Shown: positions 48,660-61,400 of the stretch, in pieces
Layout of the letters: every line of letters begins with the position of its first letter
Position numbering within the stretch: the stretch's first letter is position 1
NCBI GenBank assembly: GCA_963693305.1
Contig: OY855906.1
Coordinates: 24,119,289-24,183,288 of the forward strand
Reading direction: 5' to 3'
Length of the DNA: 64,000 bases
Source: Meandrina meandrites
Taxonomy: Eukaryota; Cnidaria; Anthozoa; Scleractinia; Meandrinidae
Notes under the pieces: generated by a model
What the model was told of the DNA's origin: nothing
What the model saw: only the letters and a program-made list of their open reading frames with translations
Databases searched by the model: none
Made by a program: the position numbers and the translations under genes

Positions 48660-49241
48660 TTCCCACACGGCAATCATGTAAAACAGTTTGTAATTAGTTT
48701 TAGTTTTATACCTAAGGACCTTAAGCTTAATTTACTGATGGTTTCCCGTGTCTAAATAAAGTTTTACATTGCAATCGCTAGAGACCTGGACGCCAGCGCA
48801 AAACGAAAGACGTGAGGGAGCAAAGGGCGGGGAACGAAAAATCTTTTTCCATGTAATATTTCCGAGTAAATTATTGGTATAAAAAAGATGGTTAAAACAC
48901 AACTCTAACAATTGTAAGCCTAATTTAAAGCACTCATATCGGTCTTTTTTAAATAAAACATACAGTAAAAGGTACGAAAGCGCAAGAAGAAGTACTTCGT
49001 GGGGTGGGGGTGGGGGTGGGGGGCAGTCTCTTGGCTGAAAATATCATTTGCTACTCACTAGCCGAAATGAGGAAATTGGCGTTGGCACTATATCGAGAAT
49101 TGATAAGTATGTGAATGCTTGTAATCCTGCAAAGTTAGGTGCTTGTGTCAAAAATCGCACAATTCAGGAGCTAAGGCGCCGGACTAATACGACAAAAGAG
49201 CAAAAACCAGAAAAAAACTTTCACTCTTTACATCAAAATCA
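48660..49241. other. Between LINE tail and ODAD1 3' end
   Basis: A G-rich (GGGGTGG)n patch occurs at 48999-49022. No gene recognised. Confidence 0.4.
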
Positions 49242-49247
49242 TTTATT
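49242..49247 (-). terminator. Candidate polyadenylation signal of the ODAD1-type gene
   Basis: AATAAA on the minus strand, about 245 nt downstream of the stop codon. Confidence 0.5.
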
Positions 49248-49491
49248 TACAAAACTCAATAGACCCTTAATACAGTACATGTCAAGGACGCTTTCATACT
49301 CTTGGTGTAGTTAGACACCACTTAACAGGGCTAAGACTATATACAGATCGAGTATGTAAGTGCTTTAGTACAAACCATTGTACAAACAAATATTCCCGGA
49401 GGATTTATACTTTTCTTGTGTTGTGCGTGTATGTCCGGGCATGCACGTGACTGCAGGCTGGGAGCAGCAGCATGACGTCAGTGCTATATTG

Positions 49492-52400
49492 TTACTTTGG
49501 TCCTTTCTTTTTCTTGCCCGGAGACTTCTCAGAACCTGCTGATCCCGGATGTTGCGACTTCTTAGGATGTGCCTCGCGTTTGGTGATCTGCAGTGCACAA
49601 TGAATAAACCATTTTGTTACTCTTATAAATTATCAAGAACAAATCCACGAGATAATAGCCACGGGGTGGGGAGGGAGGGGGGAGTCATGAACCCGTTTCA
49701 GCTACTAAAGCAATAAAAAACGCGCCTGAGTGCATTGTTGAGTTATATAAGCACGCGGGAATTTTTAAGAACACGAGAGAAGTGCATAGAGAAGCACGAG
49801 GCGTAGCCGAGTGCTTCTCGCACTTCTCTCGTGTTCTTAAAAATTCCCAAGTGCTTATATAACTCAACAATGCACGAGGACAAGTTCTTTATTTCCTTTA
49901 TAAAATGTTAAAGAAAATGCGCGCGCTAAAACTTGTGACGTAAGCAGCGTGCATTATAACTCCATAAAGCACGCGCGTGACGTAAGCAGAGTGCTTTATG
50001 GAGCTATAATGAACTCGAACTGGCCAATCACAGCGCGCGCAATTTCTCGATGATTTTATAATGATTATTAATACATTAAAGAGTGGCGTACAAGCCATGT
50101 ACTCTTCCTTCACGTATCGCGCTCATTTTTGCTCAAATCACACGTCTTGGGTACACTCTCCAGCCCGGGTTGACTCAGTATAGTGAGTTTCTCCATATAT
50201 ACAGGCCACAAGAACTCGTCTCCAGGTCTTCGGGGATGGATTTAATAAACTGAACAATCCTTAATCCCCATTTCATGCATATGCCGGGTAAATCCTGCTG
50301 TTCTCAGGAGTAATGTGTAAGTTGCCAAACTTTCGTAAATAAAAAGAAATACACTTGTATAAGCAAAATAAACACTATACAAATGAATTTGTTTACCCCT
50401 TTCAAAATTTTGTTTTTCAGTTCTTGTTGGGTGAGCGGTCGTTGTTCATCGTCGGATCCTGATGAACCATCGGAATCGTAATCGTCGCCAGTTGTGGGAG
50501 GAACGATCGCTACTGAAGACATGCCAGGCTGAGGTCCCTGACCCAACAGACCCACTGCAACCGCCGCTTCACCCTCGCGATCAGATTCCTTCAAAGAGAA
50601 ACACATTTAAATTACCTTGATGGCTTCAGGTTAATTAAGGAAAACACATTTACAAAGAAAAAAATTAACAGTGAAAAAGGCATACCTTTGTGGTGACAAA
50701 TCCATGGACTTGGAGAAGCTCATTTGTCCTTTGCTCGATTAACCCAAGAAACTGAAATGAAAATACAACGAAAGCTTATACATACACGGGGTCACTTCTA
50801 TTGTTCAATTTTATCCGTCAGTGCTAAATTTGTTTCAGAAAAAAAAATCCCCCTATAATCGCCAAGTGTTATTTGTTGCTACGTTGCCGAGTAAATTTCT
50901 GTTCTTTGTGTGTGGTAACGTACAAATTGATGACGTCACAAGTGGTTCTACTTTCGCTGACACTGTAAGTGTTGAAACAATTCTGAAGCAGCTTACAGCT
51001 GCAGTACCTCTTGCAGTAGAACACAAAGCACTGAAAACCTACCTGCATCATGTTAGCATCAGTGACTCCAGCTGCTCCTCCCAGCATGTCAGTTATGGCA
51101 CTACGATCGCAGTTGATCTTGTTAAACAGCGAGTCCACCCCTAAAAAGGCAACAAAATTTGACGTAAGTACGGTAAACATAAGTTTTCATTGCAGTTTTG
51201 GTTTCTGATAACAGATGGGTTTGCACTATCCAGTGTGTATCAATTATCATTTTACTAAATATAATGTACCGCAACCCAAAAAACCAACTGGTATCTGAAG
51301 TGGCTTGGTGGTTACACACGCTGAGGGAACATCGTCATGAGAACATGACACAAACTTTTTGTGCTTTTGATTTAATAATATAACCTGCCTGCACTTGACA
51401 AAGAAGCAAGTGATATGTCTCAGGCACATTTAATGACAGGAAGCAGTTCAAAAGGTGTAGATTTTGTATTGACCTGATTTAAGTTGTTCCAGTATTTTCT
51501 TGCTCTGTTTATACTGCGTGTCATATTGATCAGCCTGTTCAGTGGATGAAGACAAGTTGTCCTCTAGATCTTTGAGGAGTGCCTTCCTTTGGCTAGCCAT
51601 CTCCACTTCTTCACTTTTGAACTTCTCAATTTCTGCCTGATTCTGATGACAAAGAAACCAGTCGTGGAATATCATAATGAAAATCACATTTATGCCTTAA
51701 TATCTTTAAATTTAACATTTAACAAAATATTATTTGCATTCAACAATTGGTATTTTACATACTAAATAATGTGACATACTACTTTAGTTGACAAAATACG
51801 CAAATATAAAAAGATAATGTAGCTAAATCTTATTGCCGGTAAGTCAGTGTTCAGATCAAATGTAAGTCTTTACCTCGTTTATTTGTTCTTGCAACTGTTC
51901 AATTTCATTATTGAGTTCATTGACATAGTTGAACAGTGCAAAATTCTTGTCCTCTACTTCAATGAACTTTGTTACCAACAGATCAATATCCTCAATACCA
52001 GTCGCTTCCTTGATCGTCTGGAAAGCTGCCTCGTATGACTGAAATACAATAACACGGCAAGCTGAGATTTCATTCTGCAAACTTCCACACAAAAGCAATA
52101 AGCCATATAAAGTAAAATAAAAAAGATAACCATAATTATTGTGACCCTTCAAGGCATGTCCTTACGTTCCTTTTTTTATCCATCCATGACCATTTTTCTA
52201 AGAGTATAATCAGCTTTTCATGTAGAAATTGGTGACAATTACTACAAATACAACAGGATATCAAAAATGTGAAGGTTTTTTTTTTCAGGCAAATGTTCCC
52301 AAAATGTGAAGCAATTTAACAGGGATAGAAAGCTATATGCAGCTGATCGAGCTTTCTACAGGAATCTGAGAGAGAGAAACTGTCTGCACAGGCCAGGAGC

Positions 52401-55400
52401 CCTAGCTAGCTAGATTACAATATAATATCCATTACCTACCTCAATAGTTTCCTCAGCTTTGTCTCCTCTTTCTTTCTCATCCTTTTTCTTCCGCTGCGAT
52501 GATAGTTCACCCTCCATCATTTCAGCTCTTTCCTCACTTTTTATCCTCATGAATTCTTTCAGTTTGCGATCATGTTCAATAATGCGCATAAGCTCTTTGA
52601 GTTCAGTGTTATACTGAGCTAAATCTTTATCAGCTTTCTCTTTCAATGCCATCATCTTCCCCTGGGCTTCGTCCCTACAAAAGCACAAATATATTTAATT
52701 TTATTCCAGTATAACAGGGGGGATTAGTTAAAATTTATTATGATAACTTCCAATCTTTAACCTTAAGCTTCTCACTACTTTCCTCCTTGACTATATATCT
52801 CTATCATTTACAGGTTTGTTTGTTTGTTTGTTTGCTTTTTGACATAACTGTATAATATCACATCGTATTATATATACCGAGCCTCGTAAGCTGCTGTTGA
52901 TGTTTCAATTCCCTCCATGATTTTCTGTTTATTCTCCACTAATTCCTTCTCTAGTTTCAGGCGAATGGTGTCAAAAGTCTTCTTTTCCAGTCGCATGTGA
53001 TCAAATGTTTCACGCAGTTTACCATTTTCTGACAAGCAACCGTTGAAGTCTATTTTGGCCTGCACAGAAAAAAAGTAATGCAAATTAACTCATGTCAACC
53101 AAAAATATAATTCTATACACATACAGTGTACATGTTGTTAATTAGAAGTCAAACCAATTAATTAAACATTGCATGTAGGTGTTTAAAAATTATAAAGACA
53201 TGACTTTTTTGCGGTAATTCTATCTAATAGAAACTTTCCTTTTTTATCAGATCTGAAAATATGACAAAAGTCAAAATTTTACCCGTACATATACAACGGA
53301 ACAGCTCAGCTAACCAGCTGTTGGGGTAGTGAATGGTCCTTAAACAATATTTTGACGTTTGCAGAATCTGATGGATCTCAACATCTTGCATTATTTCCCA
53401 CCATCTCAGAGTCTTGATTTCTTTTGCAAGGAAGTAGCAGGCTAATGATAGAGTCCCACAAAGTCTAGTATCATACACCACACTATCAAATACATACATT
53501 TCTATGTATGAGGCATATATATTATTTATGAGACTTTTACCTTGTCTAATCTATTTTCAAGAACTCTGATATACTTCTGAGTCCTCTTGTTCTGCTGGTG
53601 ACTGTTGTGAACACTGCAAAAGATAAGGTAACTTCCGTCATACAATGGCTCTAAAAACAAGCTTAGGTACAACAAAAAACTTGTTTGGGGTAAAATGTTA
53701 AGTTATTGTTTCTAAAAGAAAGGGACACTTTTTAGGTTGCGTTCGATTGACCCTATTCCGGAATAAGAATATATTCCGGATTATTCCAGAATAGCCATTC
53801 CGTCCGTACATCAATAAAACAATTATTCTTTCATTTCTTCATACAATGAAATGAGGAGAAGCGTCTCTTCCAGACTCCAGGAGTATCATTTTCCAAGTAA
53901 CGTCTGATGGTTGTCGGCGGTAGCAATTTTGTTTGTTGTTTTGAAAAAGACCGCGAGGCGAGGACGTGGTGACGTCATTATTCTGGATAATTCCAAGTAT
54001 TCTGCTCCCCAGAGCAGCATGCTTGGAATACATTCCATGTATTCTGAAATAGGAATAGCGACTCAATCGAACGCACATTAGGGGTTATTCCTTTTATTCT
54101 TATTCCGGAATAAGGTCAATCGAATGCACCCTTAGTAAAAAAATTATATTTCTGGGAGAGTGATTTTATTTAACAGTGTGAAATAGTTACTACACTATTA
54201 AAGAAATAAAAAACGCATCCGAGTGCATTGTTGAGTTATATATAAGCATATAAGAACATGAGAAGTGCACAGAGAAGCATGAGGTGCAGCCGAGTGCTTC
54301 TAGATCTTGCACTTCCCGATTAGAGTTTCAGACAACAGTTTTTTAAGTCAACTGCTCACCAGGTAATGATTTTCCAGTTGATCACAGGCTCAAGTTCAAT
54401 TTTTTTACTTAGCCTGAAAATTTTATCAACATGTAAATTCAGATTTAAATAAAGGGCAAAGTAAACAGCCCAGGGTTCGTACAAAAAATCGCAACCGTTT
54501 TTCCAGGACTTTTCAAGGACCAAATTGAATTTTCAAGGACTACCTACCATGAATGTAATTTCACAGATAGTATATAAAATGCACATTCCCAGTCCAAGCT
54601 AACAGGTTTCTAAGGCTTCAAGAGTTTTCTCCATCTCGTTCTTTACATTTATTAGTTCACTAGCCTTTTCTCTTTATTAGCTGCTTTTACATCCGTATTT
54701 TACAGTGTTTGAAGTTGCTTTACACAGGAAAAGAATACCAAAGTCTATGCAAAGCAATTTGCTTTTGATCCCACTACATTTAAAGCGGAAGAAAATTCAA
54801 GGACTTTTCAAGGACTTACACAGAAATTCAAGGACTTTTCAAGGAAAAATGGCATTCAAGGACTTTTCAAGGACTCACCCTGAAATTCAAGGACTTTTCA
54901 AGACTGTGCGAACCCTGCAGCCGAGGAGCTCCAGTTTTAGGCTTTGCTTAATCTATTTAATAGTTATATAACAACAAGATCACTGTTACAAAATTGAAAG
55001 TTGTCTGTTTTCCGGGATTTTTTCTGAGGCTAAAATTAGTTTTAAGGTGACTGGTATCGGTTTCCAGCATTTTCCAGCTCTTACACTTTGACGGGTCTGT
55101 ACTGGAAATCTTTATCAGTTGATGCTACAATAATGGTATAAGGTGTAAGAGCTGGAACGTGCTGGAAACCATTACCAGCCACCTTAAATCAACCAGTTTC
55201 ACTTGTCTGGAAAAACTAATTTTAACCTCAGAAATATCCCAAAAAACAGAGAACTTTTAATTAGTTTAAGAGATGAGGAGTGAAAGTTTAAATATGAGGA
55301 AAATAACTGTTTCCTTACCCTCCCATATTTTTTCTTTGTTGTTTAATCTTCTTCTCTATTACTCGTATCTACAAAATTGGTTAAATAAAAAAGGAAACAA

Positions 55401-58400
55401 AAAGTTAACCAACAAAGCACCTGATTAAAAATACCATACCCTACAAGTGATATAAGTTTTGAGCTCAGTTTATAACAGTGCGACTACTTGAACCCAGCCA
55501 GTTAGTAGAAAATCAACCAATCAAAACATTATCATATTGAGATCATTGGATGGCAATCATTCTTGTAAACAAACCAATCACACTGAAGCATGTAGACAAC
55601 AATGTCCACTGCATGAAGTTTAGGTGTGGGTATTTTCTGGAATTTGAAACACAATAAAAATGCACGATTTTTTTAAATTGCTTGTCAGATAAATACAAAC
55701 CTCTAAGATTAAAGCAGACAGATTACAGCACATTCTAACCTGATCATCAAGTGTGTGTATGTCTTGGTTTACATCCTCAAGCTGCTCCTTGAGATCATCT
55801 GCATTCAAAATTGAACAATTTCAAACCAATTTGCTTTTCATTCTTTTATTGCCTCACATATTGATTATTATTATCATAATTTGAAACAAACTAAGAAAAG
55901 TAAAAGTCACAATGCACTTTTTCAAAACTAGAAACAAATTGCCTGTTGTGGTACAACAAATAGCAAACAAACAAACTGTTTAGTACAGTCCAAAATGCCT
56001 TTAACTGTAGCCACCCAACAAACCTTTTTTAAGCCATAACTTGCCAATCAAAGGGATAGATTTTTGTTGATCATAATACCCTCTTCAAACGTTTTGAGTA
56101 TGTTGATAAATGCATTGCAGAAAAAGAAAGCGATTTAAATAGTTACTTGGGAATTCATTTGCTGTAAAAAAGTCATTCAGAGAAAAAAAAAATTCTCAAC
56201 TCAAAAATGAACTAAAAAATGAGTATTTGTACTAACATTGGAAGATTATAGGGGTACTTGGAGCAAGGGTAAATGATCAAACTTCTCTGGCAAGAATAAA
56301 AATTTAAAATTTAATAAAGGGTTTTTTGGTAATCACATGACCTTCATCAGTTAAAGTAATAAAATATCTTTATAATCCATGATTTACCTTCCTTGTTTAA
56401 GAGACCGCCTAATTTGTCTGTATTTGATCTGTCCTAAAATACCAGAGAATATATATTATTGGGTGATCAGTGCTCATCATTTTAACTTAAAAACTTTTTG
56501 AAACTGATCTAAAAAATGTTAAAATGATCTTATAAATTAAAACTTTTAAGAACCTAAATATTTTCGGCAAGCTTTCTGTTGCCTCTGTCAAACTAACTCT
56601 GACAAACAAAGGCAACAGAAAGCTTGCCGAAAATTTAGTTTCTGAAAAACTATGTCTAAGATCATTTTACATTTTTAAGATCAGTTTTAAAATGTTTTTA
56701 AGTTAACACCAGAGAATTAATGTTTTACATCTTGACAACATATCTAAGGGACATACAACTAATTAAACAAAAAATGCTAAAATTGCAGTCTAGGATAGAC
56801 CTTAGAATTACAGTCGACTCCCGATAACTCGAACCCTCGCTAACTCGAACCTCGTGCTAACTCGAACCAAAATTGATTTCTCCTGGATTTCCGTCATACA
56901 TTTACTGTAATTTTACCCTCGGTAACTTGAACCCTTGATAACTCGAACCTCCCGCTGACTCGAACCAATTTTCGTTTCCCTTCAGGTCATTTTCCATATA
57001 ATTTCACCCCTGATAACTCGAACCATGTTTGTCAGTATGTGACAAGTCAAAACAAACATTGTACTGTAGACCAAATTAAAACATTGAATTTATTTTGAAG
57101 CAGCCGAGTATTAATTGTCTGTCTTTTTTTGCATTACACAAAACGTGTACACTGTACAGGCTACTTTTGGTTTAGGTTAATACGGATTCTTTCAAATTCA
57201 ATGTTAGAAAACTTTCAAGGATAATCGATAGTAATAGATTAGTTGAGAAGTGTCAGGGCGTATTATGACTACTCTGTATTTCTCGAAAAAATTAATCACA
57301 TGAACTCGGTAGCAGTAGCCCAACATTGTTCTCTTTTAAACCTGCAAAGTTCCTAGTACCTGTACTTCTTCTTCTGCTGCTTTGCTTTGTTTTGTTTCAT
57401 GTTACGTTACGTTCTCATTTATACAGTTATCTTGGGAGTAATGTATTGTTCCATTTTCACTTGACTTCTATACAATTAAATTTGGTTAAAAAATGCACAT
57501 TGTATGAATCAAATACAGTGAACACCATTTTTTACATACCGGTATTTTCGGTCAATTGTTCTAAACTCTCGATAACTCGAACCATTTTCAATTTCCCTTG
57601 AAGGTTCGAGTTATCGGGAGTCGACTGTATATCAAATCTAAAACTTGTCTGACACGGACTTGTTTGAACATTTGAAACAACATTGGAGCAATTGCAGAAT
57701 ACCCGGCCCAGCCAGAGCGTAAGTCAAATCTACTGCTCCCGTGGTCCCGCAGTGAGAAATGAAGTAACAATTTTAGAAGTCGAATAATTAAATAAAAGGT
57801 TGGGCAGTTAAACTAGTGCTTCCGCAGTCGAAAAAAAAAGCAATATAAGTGGGCATAGAACTAGTACTCCCGCAGTCCTGCACTCCTGCAGTCAAAAAAA
57901 ACAAGAAATATTAAGTGGGTATACAACAAATGCTCCCGCAGTCCCGCATTCCCGTAGTGGAAAAAAACAAAAGTTAATGCTCGTGGATTATAGAACGAGG
58001 TATATTCATATGTATCGTGCTTGTTTCGGCTCACAGGCTTCAAGAACGAGAAATACACATCTATTCCACTTAAATCCTTGTCGCAACACGCTTTAATACA
58101 ATTTATTTAACGTGGCGTTTGTATACAGTTGTTATGTAAATTATCTCGACTGCAGGACTGCGGGAGCAGTAATTTTGAACATGTGAAGAAGTGGGCCGGG
58201 TATTCTGCAATCTAGCCACAACATTTATAAAAACTGAAATAAGAAATTTCCACCAGAAAACTTTTCACTTTTCATCAGTTATTAAAAAAAGCCAGCTGGC
58301 TGCTAGGTTGCATAACCATACATTATTTTATTTCTTTTAAGTTCACTAATTATTATCTTACTTATATATACATGTACATGTATGTTTATAGGACTCTCAC

Positions 58401-61400
58401 CACTAAAACAATGCAGTTAACTATAGGTACCCATACATGTTGCGGTTTAAATTTATCAAACCAGTTTGTTTATTATCAGTGAGAACTTTACTAGAACTTC
58501 AAACTTCATGGTCTAATAAATTTTATTTGTTCAACTAATATATGACTGTAGTTTATATATACATTGTACAAAGCAGTTTACATAATTAATTTCTCACATG
58601 CAAGATTTCTTTTACTGTCTTTGTGCTACGCCAGGAACAAAGGAGTAGTCATTTGACAATATTTCTCTCTCTGACTTTTTTTAAGTAGAGCACAAAACAG
58701 AATGCAGACTTTACCTGGTTTTGATTCTGCATACTTCCAGCCAAGGTGTTATCTTTCATCAATTCTTCATTTTCATTCTCAAGAGACTGGATGGCTTCCC
58801 TATAACAAAAGTGAAATTGTATTGGGGCCCAGTCCATGACTCAAATAAATTTACATTCTGGTAGGTGTGGTGGCATAATGATTAGTGTGCTGGATTCCAG
58901 ATAGAGTGGTCTCGGTTCAAGCCCTGGCCAGAATACTGCATTTGTGTTCTTGGGTAAGACACTTAACTCTCATAGTGCCTCTCTCCACCCAGGTATATCA
59001 ATGGGTACTGACGAATTAACTGCTAGGGGTAACCCAGCGATGGGCAAGCATCCGTTCCAGGAGGAGTAGAAATACATGTACTGCCTGCTGCTATAAGCTC
59101 TGCCCTGATGGGCCACTAAGCTTGTATGCAGACTTTACCTACCTACGCTTTTAATATTTACAATGAATTAATAGCTGGTCCTTCATTATGGGGAAAAGTA
59201 CTCAGAAAAGTATAAAAATTTTTTCTGGAATTTGCAGTTCCAGACATCCATCTCAGTCTACCCCATGGAAGGTCACTGGAACTTCTGCAGTAATGGCTTC
59301 TTCAAAGTCAAAAGCTGGAGGGGGATATGGATATTTTCGGGAACAATAATTTACATAATTTCTCAATCAGCAGCGCTCCAAGCTGCGACTATTTTGGTCG
59401 CCATGGCGAGTGAAAATAAAATTTGACGACTAAATTTTCTACACAGGTCGCAAATTTGGGGACCAGTGCAGTGCAAAGGGCTGGCTAGGCAATATCAACA
59501 ATGTTTTTCGCATTTCAATTACTTTGCCAAACAACATTTTCCATTACAACTTTTTCAATTGTGCCTATCTTACTTATCTTAATTGTGTTGTTTGATTTTA
59601 CTTCTCACACACAACTGGTAGCCATGCCAAGCCGAACCACGCAGCCTGACCTATATTAAACCGTATTACTAGCACATATTATTACAATGCACATGTCAAA
59701 GCAACTATACCAAAAAACTACAAACTAGACAACGAACTAATTTGAGAGAAAAAACAAGAAAATTAATTTTTTAACTAACTCGCTGACTACAGCAATCAAA
59801 GAACAAAAAATTCGCAAAGATACATTCCATAACTGGACAACTAGAAGGGTGGGTGGGAGGGAGGTCAGGCAATGGCGAACGGCAACAAGAAAAGTGAGCA
59901 AACTCATTAGCCATGTGACCTATACCCCCCGCACACTTGCACCCAGACTCCCAGATGTGTGTGAGAAAAACGTTTTCCGCTTCTTTCGTGCCTCAGCCAG
60001 CGGAAAACAACACTTTTCCATTATTTGAACTGTACAAGATTTAAAATGTTTATTTTCCTTACCTGTTTCTTCAATCTTTTATTTACTTTTCTGCATGATA
60101 ATTGAAACAGTTCAACAACAAAAACTCTTCAATGCTAACGAAAATAACTAAAGTACCGCTCAAAAGTAAGTTACTACCCTCTCGCGAGACGAGAATCTCG
60201 TCTCGCGAGATTTTAATTGCCTATTGTAAAACATAGCGAATGATACCCGAGTAAATTGAGCGCCACATTTGAACTCTTGCGACAAGTTGCCCGACTGTTT
60301 AGCCGATCATTAGAAACTTGTGAATTACATGTACACTTGCTTAGCCTTAAATTTGTCTTAAAACTCTTTGAAAGCTATTTATTTGATTTAAAAAAGATCG
60401 GCTTTGGCCTCTGCGATGTTTCAAATCCATTGGATCGAAATTCGCTTCGACTAAATAAGCTTCTTCGGAACTCAATTGATCTGTCTCAATAGCGCGTGCA
60501 TACATAGTATTTCAACCCTGGAATTTCAATTCGGCAACTTGGTAAATCTTCTAAACCTCAAGAAATGGATTTTATTCCTAAATAATACTCGCATTCAAGA
60601 AAATGTTCTTGATATTAAGTTTAAAAATCAAATGGTTCACGGCTTTCGATGTTTCAGATACACAAGTTGAACTTGTCGGTCGATGGAAGCGTTCACGCTT
60701 CGGTAAATTTTGTTCAAGATTTGCATGCGTGTTTGACGTGTTGTCCACAAGTATTCGACTTTTTATGTCAAACAAAAATTATTTTGCTTGCTTATTGTTG
60801 AAACCTTCTTATCCAGTATCAAATTAACGTTGACTTTATTTGCGTTCGAAAGTGTTCAAAGCATTGAAACCAATTGCAACCTGAGACTCTGGGCCTCATG
60901 CCGCTCATGAAAAGCAAACAATTCATTGTGTTGTTGATTTCAGGGTTGGCAAGATGTCATGGCATTTTTCTTATCAGACTTTAAAATCTAACACGAAAGA
61001 ATTAATTTGAATAAACAGGCCCGTTTTTTTACTGAAGATAAAAGTACATATAAAATACTTTTCAATTTTATAAATATCGTTGTTTTACGCGTGCATGTGA
61101 CGACATGTGACTAGTCATGTTTTGTTGTCATGTAATCCCGGTGTAATCGAAGAATTCTCACGTTGCTCAGTCTAGACTTGCCCCAAGTTGCTCGTTTTTT
61201 TTCTTTGGGTCAATAGGTTTGCTTGAGTAAGATCGCTTTGAAATTACGCGTGATGGACCACAGTTACTTGAGTAAAATTGCTTTGAAATCGCGCGCGAGA
61301 GACCGCGCGGGCGCACAAAATCGAGGGATGGCTCAGAACGAGCGACTTGTGTCACTTGCAGGAAATCTATTCTGGCTGACGTTTTTTTTTGCCGCAAAAA

